This document shows positions 11,932 to 14,148 of a DNA stretch of 14,148 nucleotides, piece after piece; position 1 is the stretch's first letter, and each line of letters opens with the position of its first letter. The notes beneath the pieces were generated by a model. It did not search any database. It saw only the letters and a list, made by a program, of their open reading frames with translations, and was not told the origin of the DNA. The DNA comes from CAWUKT01 sp963923035. Its GTDB lineage: Bacteria > Bacteroidota > Bacteroidia > J057 > JADKCL01. Location: NCBI GenBank assembly GCA_963923035.1, contig CAWUKT010000125.1, forward strand, positions 1 to 14,148, given 5' to 3'. A program made the position numbers and the translations under genes.

Positions 11932-13324
11932 AAATGCCCGGCGATTCGCCTTGGGTGTATTCTATTGCTGGATGGCGAATGCTTTGTTTGCCCAGGAATC
12001 CTCCATCCCCAACATCAATATGCTGCGCGCGCAGGAGTCCTATCAATTCCTCGACAGCGTAGAATCAAAGGTCATTTTTCTCCAACCCCTGAAATTTATA
12101 CCCCTTTCCCGCGACCACAATACCTATTTGTCGTTGGGAGGTGAGTACCGGGCCCGGGTCGAACACTTCACGAATGAGAATTATACCCATGAGGACCGGA
12201 CCTTTTATTCGCAAAGGGTTGATTTCCACGCGTCACTGCAGTTCGGTGAAAAGCTGCGCCTGTTTGGGGAGCTGTACAGTGGGTTCGTGAGTGGCCCAGA
12301 TCAAATTCCGTTGGAGTCCGATGAAGTGGATTTACACCAGGGATTTCTGGAGTGGAACCCGGTCAACGCATCCAATTTGGAGGTCAAGGTGCGGTTGGGA
12401 AGACAGGAAATTGGCTATGGCGCCTCGCGATTGGTGGGAATCCGGGAAGGACCCAATATGCGGAGGTCTTTTGACATGGCGCTGGCCATGTTTCGAAGGA
12501 AAAACTCTTCCGTCGATCTTTTCTACGGAAACGAAGTGGCCATTTCCCCCTTCAGTTTCGATAACCGATCCAATATTTTCCAGGAAGGCGCTCCCAATCC
12601 AAGTTTCTGGGGCGTCTATTACCGTCGACCCCTATTGAAAGATTTCGGGAAGCTGGACGTCTATTATTTCGGTTTTTGGTCTCCTTTCTCCCGCTTCAAC
12701 GATGTCACCGGAGAAGAAACGAGGCATTCGGTGGGAGCGAGGTCTTTTGGCAAGAAAAAGCGGCTGTCCTACAATACCGAATTGATCGTGCAACTGGGGA
12801 CGCTGGGCGGGAGCTCCATCTTGGCCTACAATTTTGAAACCGACTGGAAGTATGCGGTGGTGCAGGAGGGCTGGAAAACCCAAGTGGGGATCAAAGCGGA
12901 TTGGTCCAGTGGTGATCGGAATGCAGGGGATGGGAAGGTCGGGACGTTCAATCCTTTGTTTGTCAACCCGGCCCTTTACAGTTTGGCGGCGGTAAATACC
13001 CCGGCCAATATCCTGAGTTTCCACCCCAATCTCACCTTCAGTCCCCGGGAGAATTTGAAAATTTATCTCGACTACGCCTTCTTTTACCGGACCCAGCTCA
13101 ACGATGGCCTCTACGGTCCGCCCCGATTCCTGACCCGGGAGGCGAATGGCATTGACTCCCGAAGGATCGGCGATGTTTTGGGGCTGCAATTGTCCTACGA
13201 AATCCACCGCAACATCTCCTTTGAACTGCGGAGCTCCTACTTCCTGGCGGGGCGCTTCCTGGAGGAGTCGGGTGATTCGGAAAATACCTTTTACATCTCC
13301 CCCACGATGAGCTTTAAGTTTTAG
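11921..13324 (+). CDS. Alginate-export-like outer-membrane beta-barrel protein
   Basis: The protein has 467 residues. A signal peptide with a basic start (MRRRNARR) ends at about residue 24 (LFA/QE). The rest alternates amphipathic beta strands, for example YLSLGGEYRARVEHF and VKVRLGRQEIGYGASRL, and ends in SPTMSFKF with a terminal phenylalanine, as outer-membrane barrels do. The order of motifs (GGEYRAR, then LHQGFLEW, then GRQEIGYG with a following R) resembles the alginate-export (AlgE-like) porin family, whose Bacteroidota members are often annotated this way without proven alginate transport. The start is GTG at 11921, overlapping the membrane gene by 11 bp, because it yields the full signal peptide; the next ATG, at 11972, would cut the signal away. 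The overlap suggests translational coupling. The likely substrate is a small or sugar-like solute, unproven. Confidence 0.88.
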   Translation: MRRRNARRFALGVFYCWMANALFAQESSIPNINMLRAQESYQFLDSVESKVIFLQPLKFIPLSRDHNTYLSLGGEYRARVEHFTNENYTHEDRTFYSQRVDFHASLQFGEKLRLFGELYSGFVSGPDQIPLESDEVDLHQGFLEWNPVNASNLEVKVRLGRQEIGYGASRLVGIREGPNMRRSFDMALAMFRRKNSSVDLFYGNEVAISPFSFDNRSNIFQEGAPNPSFWGVYYRRPLLKDFGKLDVYYFGFWSPFSRFNDVTGEETRHSVGARSFGKKKRLSYNTELIVQLGTLGGSSILAYNFETDWKYAVVQEGWKTQVGIKADWSSGDRNAGDGKVGTFNPLFVNPALYSLAAVNTPANILSFHPNLTFSPRENLKIYLDYAFFYRTQLNDGLYGPPRFLTREANGIDSRRIGDVLGLQLSYEIHRNISFELRSSYFLAGRFLEESGDSENTFYISPTMSFKF

Positions 13325-13473
13325 GGGTTAGGCAAATGACGGATGGGAATCAAAGAAATGCCCGTTTGTTTCCCTTCGCCTCATTCCAATGTATACGCCC
13401 CGGGACCATCTCCGGAATCTTCAAATCGGAACAAGTCGATCCACGGCCCCTTTTCCCCGGGTCAATGGCCCCG

Positions 13474-13507
13474 AAAAACCCGGACCGTCCCCCAAGGAAC
13501 GGTCCGG
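13474..13507 (-). terminator. Intrinsic terminator of the minus-strand secreted-protein gene
   Basis: CCGGACCGT (13480-13488) and ACGGTCCGG (13499-13507) are exact reverse complements around a 10-base loop. Read on the minus strand, the stem is followed by G and then five T (13478-13474). It lies 20 bases beyond the stop codon of the gene at 13528-13959. On the plus strand no T run follows, so it serves mainly the minus gene. Confidence 0.85.
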
Positions 13508-13527
13508 TTCAAATCAAAAAACCAACG

Positions 13528-13959
13528 TTAAAGTCTTACGGTAATACACAGCGTATTCTCGCAAATCTCATTGGATTCGGTGACACCGTTCCCATTCCGG
13601 TCGAGCCATTGGGAATAGGTCAGGCAGACCTGGTAAATGTTGCTGCCCAAGATGCCGCCGGGTCCAGGCGAGGGGCCAATCATAGGGAAATCAATGCGGG
13701 CCCATTCGTCGACTGGGGTAATCACCGCACCAGGATAATTGGTGCTCCATTCATAACCGAGGACCTGGCAAAAAGAAGAGCCAGATACGGTGGCCTGGAA
13801 ACCAATGCTGCTGAATCCGCTTCCGGAGTCAAAGTCAAATTGTTGGATGGTGTTGACCTGCGTTTGACAAATGTCGCAGTTGGACAGCTGCGCTTGGGAC
13901 AGCTGGAAAGCCCCTCCTATGAAGCATAGGAAGAACAGGAAGAAGGTGAATTTCTTCAT
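13528..13959 (-). CDS. Small secreted cysteine-rich protein with an EF-hand-like loop, unknown function
   Basis: The 143-residue precursor has a clear signal peptide at 1-23 (MKKFTFFLFFLCF, cleavage at SQA/QL). The mature part contains six cysteines (C28, C31, C64, C112, C133, C138), beginning with a CDIC pair, which suggests disulfide bonds in the periplasm or outside the cell. Residues 120-131 read DRNGNGVTESNE, with D, N, N, G and a final E at the EF-hand loop positions 1, 3, 5, 6 and 12, so calcium binding is plausible. There is no T9SS sorting domain, lipobox or membrane helix after the signal. I do not recognise a family. It stands alone on the minus strand, convergent with the porin gene, and has its own terminator. 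A longer plus-strand open frame (13336-13929) lies antisense to it; the signal peptide and terminator favour the minus-strand reading. Confidence 0.82.
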   Translation of the reverse strand: MKKFTFFLFFLCFIGGAFQLSQAQLSNCDICQTQVNTIQQFDFDSGSGFSSIGFQATVSGSSFCQVLGYEWSTNYPGAVITPVDEWARIDFPMIGPSPGPGGILGSNIYQVCLTYSQWLDRNGNGVTESNEICENTLCITVRL

Positions 13960-14148
13960 AATGGGTAGTTGTTATATAAAGTTTACAAAATCCAACCTGG
14001 CCGCAGGCGCCTGGCAGGTCCCCCGGTAGCTGAGGGGCGGTTGCACAGGGAATACGTCCACGCTGGGGTTTAAAGTCCGGAAGGAAGGCAAAAAAATGGC
14101 CCCTGGAGTCCCAGATCATGATTTGGGAAAGTAAACCCGCCTCGATCT

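Noticed and set aside
13336..13929. Plus-strand 197-codon open frame after the porin gene
   Set aside because: It is antisense to a gene with a convincing signal peptide, conserved-looking cysteines and its own terminator, and the frame itself crosses that terminator.
13960..14148. Minus-strand open frames at the right edge, including one ending near 13966 and one starting at 14119
   Set aside because: One has no start codon and follows an in-frame stop; the other runs out of frame through the signal peptide of the secreted protein. Neither shows a recognisable protein, so I leave the last 189 bases unassigned.

Overview
The window reads as a chromosomal segment of a Bacteroidota bacterium, most likely a moderately high-GC lineage such as Saprospiria (the class is an inference). 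The main evidence is the 1806-residue secreted protease, which ends in a type A type IX secretion (T9SS) sorting domain, a system essentially restricted to this phylum. A Crp/Fnr regulator with the HTH style common in the phylum, the scarcity of clear Shine-Dalgarno sites and several signal peptides ending in A-Q also fit.

Left part (1-2546) looks accessory. The first 54 bases, read on the minus strand, are the 5' end of a group IIC (bacterial class C) self-splicing intron. It sits just downstream of a perfect 12-bp intrinsic terminator, which is the normal target of that class. Behind the terminator is what may be the 3' tail of a minus-strand gene that has lost its 5' part. Next come two convergent genes: an AT-rich orphan (268-1122, +) and a PD-(D/E)XK nuclease-like protein (1147-2175, -). 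Composition is visibly lower in GC here: 20 of 60 bases are G or C at 961-1020, against 42 of 60 at 3001-3060. A 371-bp gap with a C-rich tract separates this block from the rest.

Middle part (2547-10661) carries two large exported serine peptidases in the same direction, each its own transcription unit. The first is a multidomain subtilisin (S8) with a jelly-roll, Ig/fn3-like domains, a MAM-like domain, three exact-length 441-bp tandem repeats plus a half unit, and a T9SS signal. It is followed by a strong terminator. The second is an S9D glutamyl-endopeptidase-like enzyme with a complete Ser-Asp-His triad. Together they suggest extracellular and periplasmic protein degradation.

Right part (10866-13324) looks like a three-gene unit: a short Crp/Fnr-type regulator, a four-helix inner-membrane protein, and an alginate-export-like outer-membrane barrel that overlaps the membrane protein by 11 bp from a GTG start. 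An 8-bp perfect inverted repeat lies between the regulator and the membrane gene. A minus-strand gene (13528-13959) encodes a small secreted protein with six cysteines in its mature part and an EF-hand-like loop, and is followed by its own terminator. The last 189 bases contain no gene that I can support.

I see no complete new multi-gene system. The most unusual part is the left accessory block: the intron at the terminator, the truncated gene tail and the orphan/nuclease pair.
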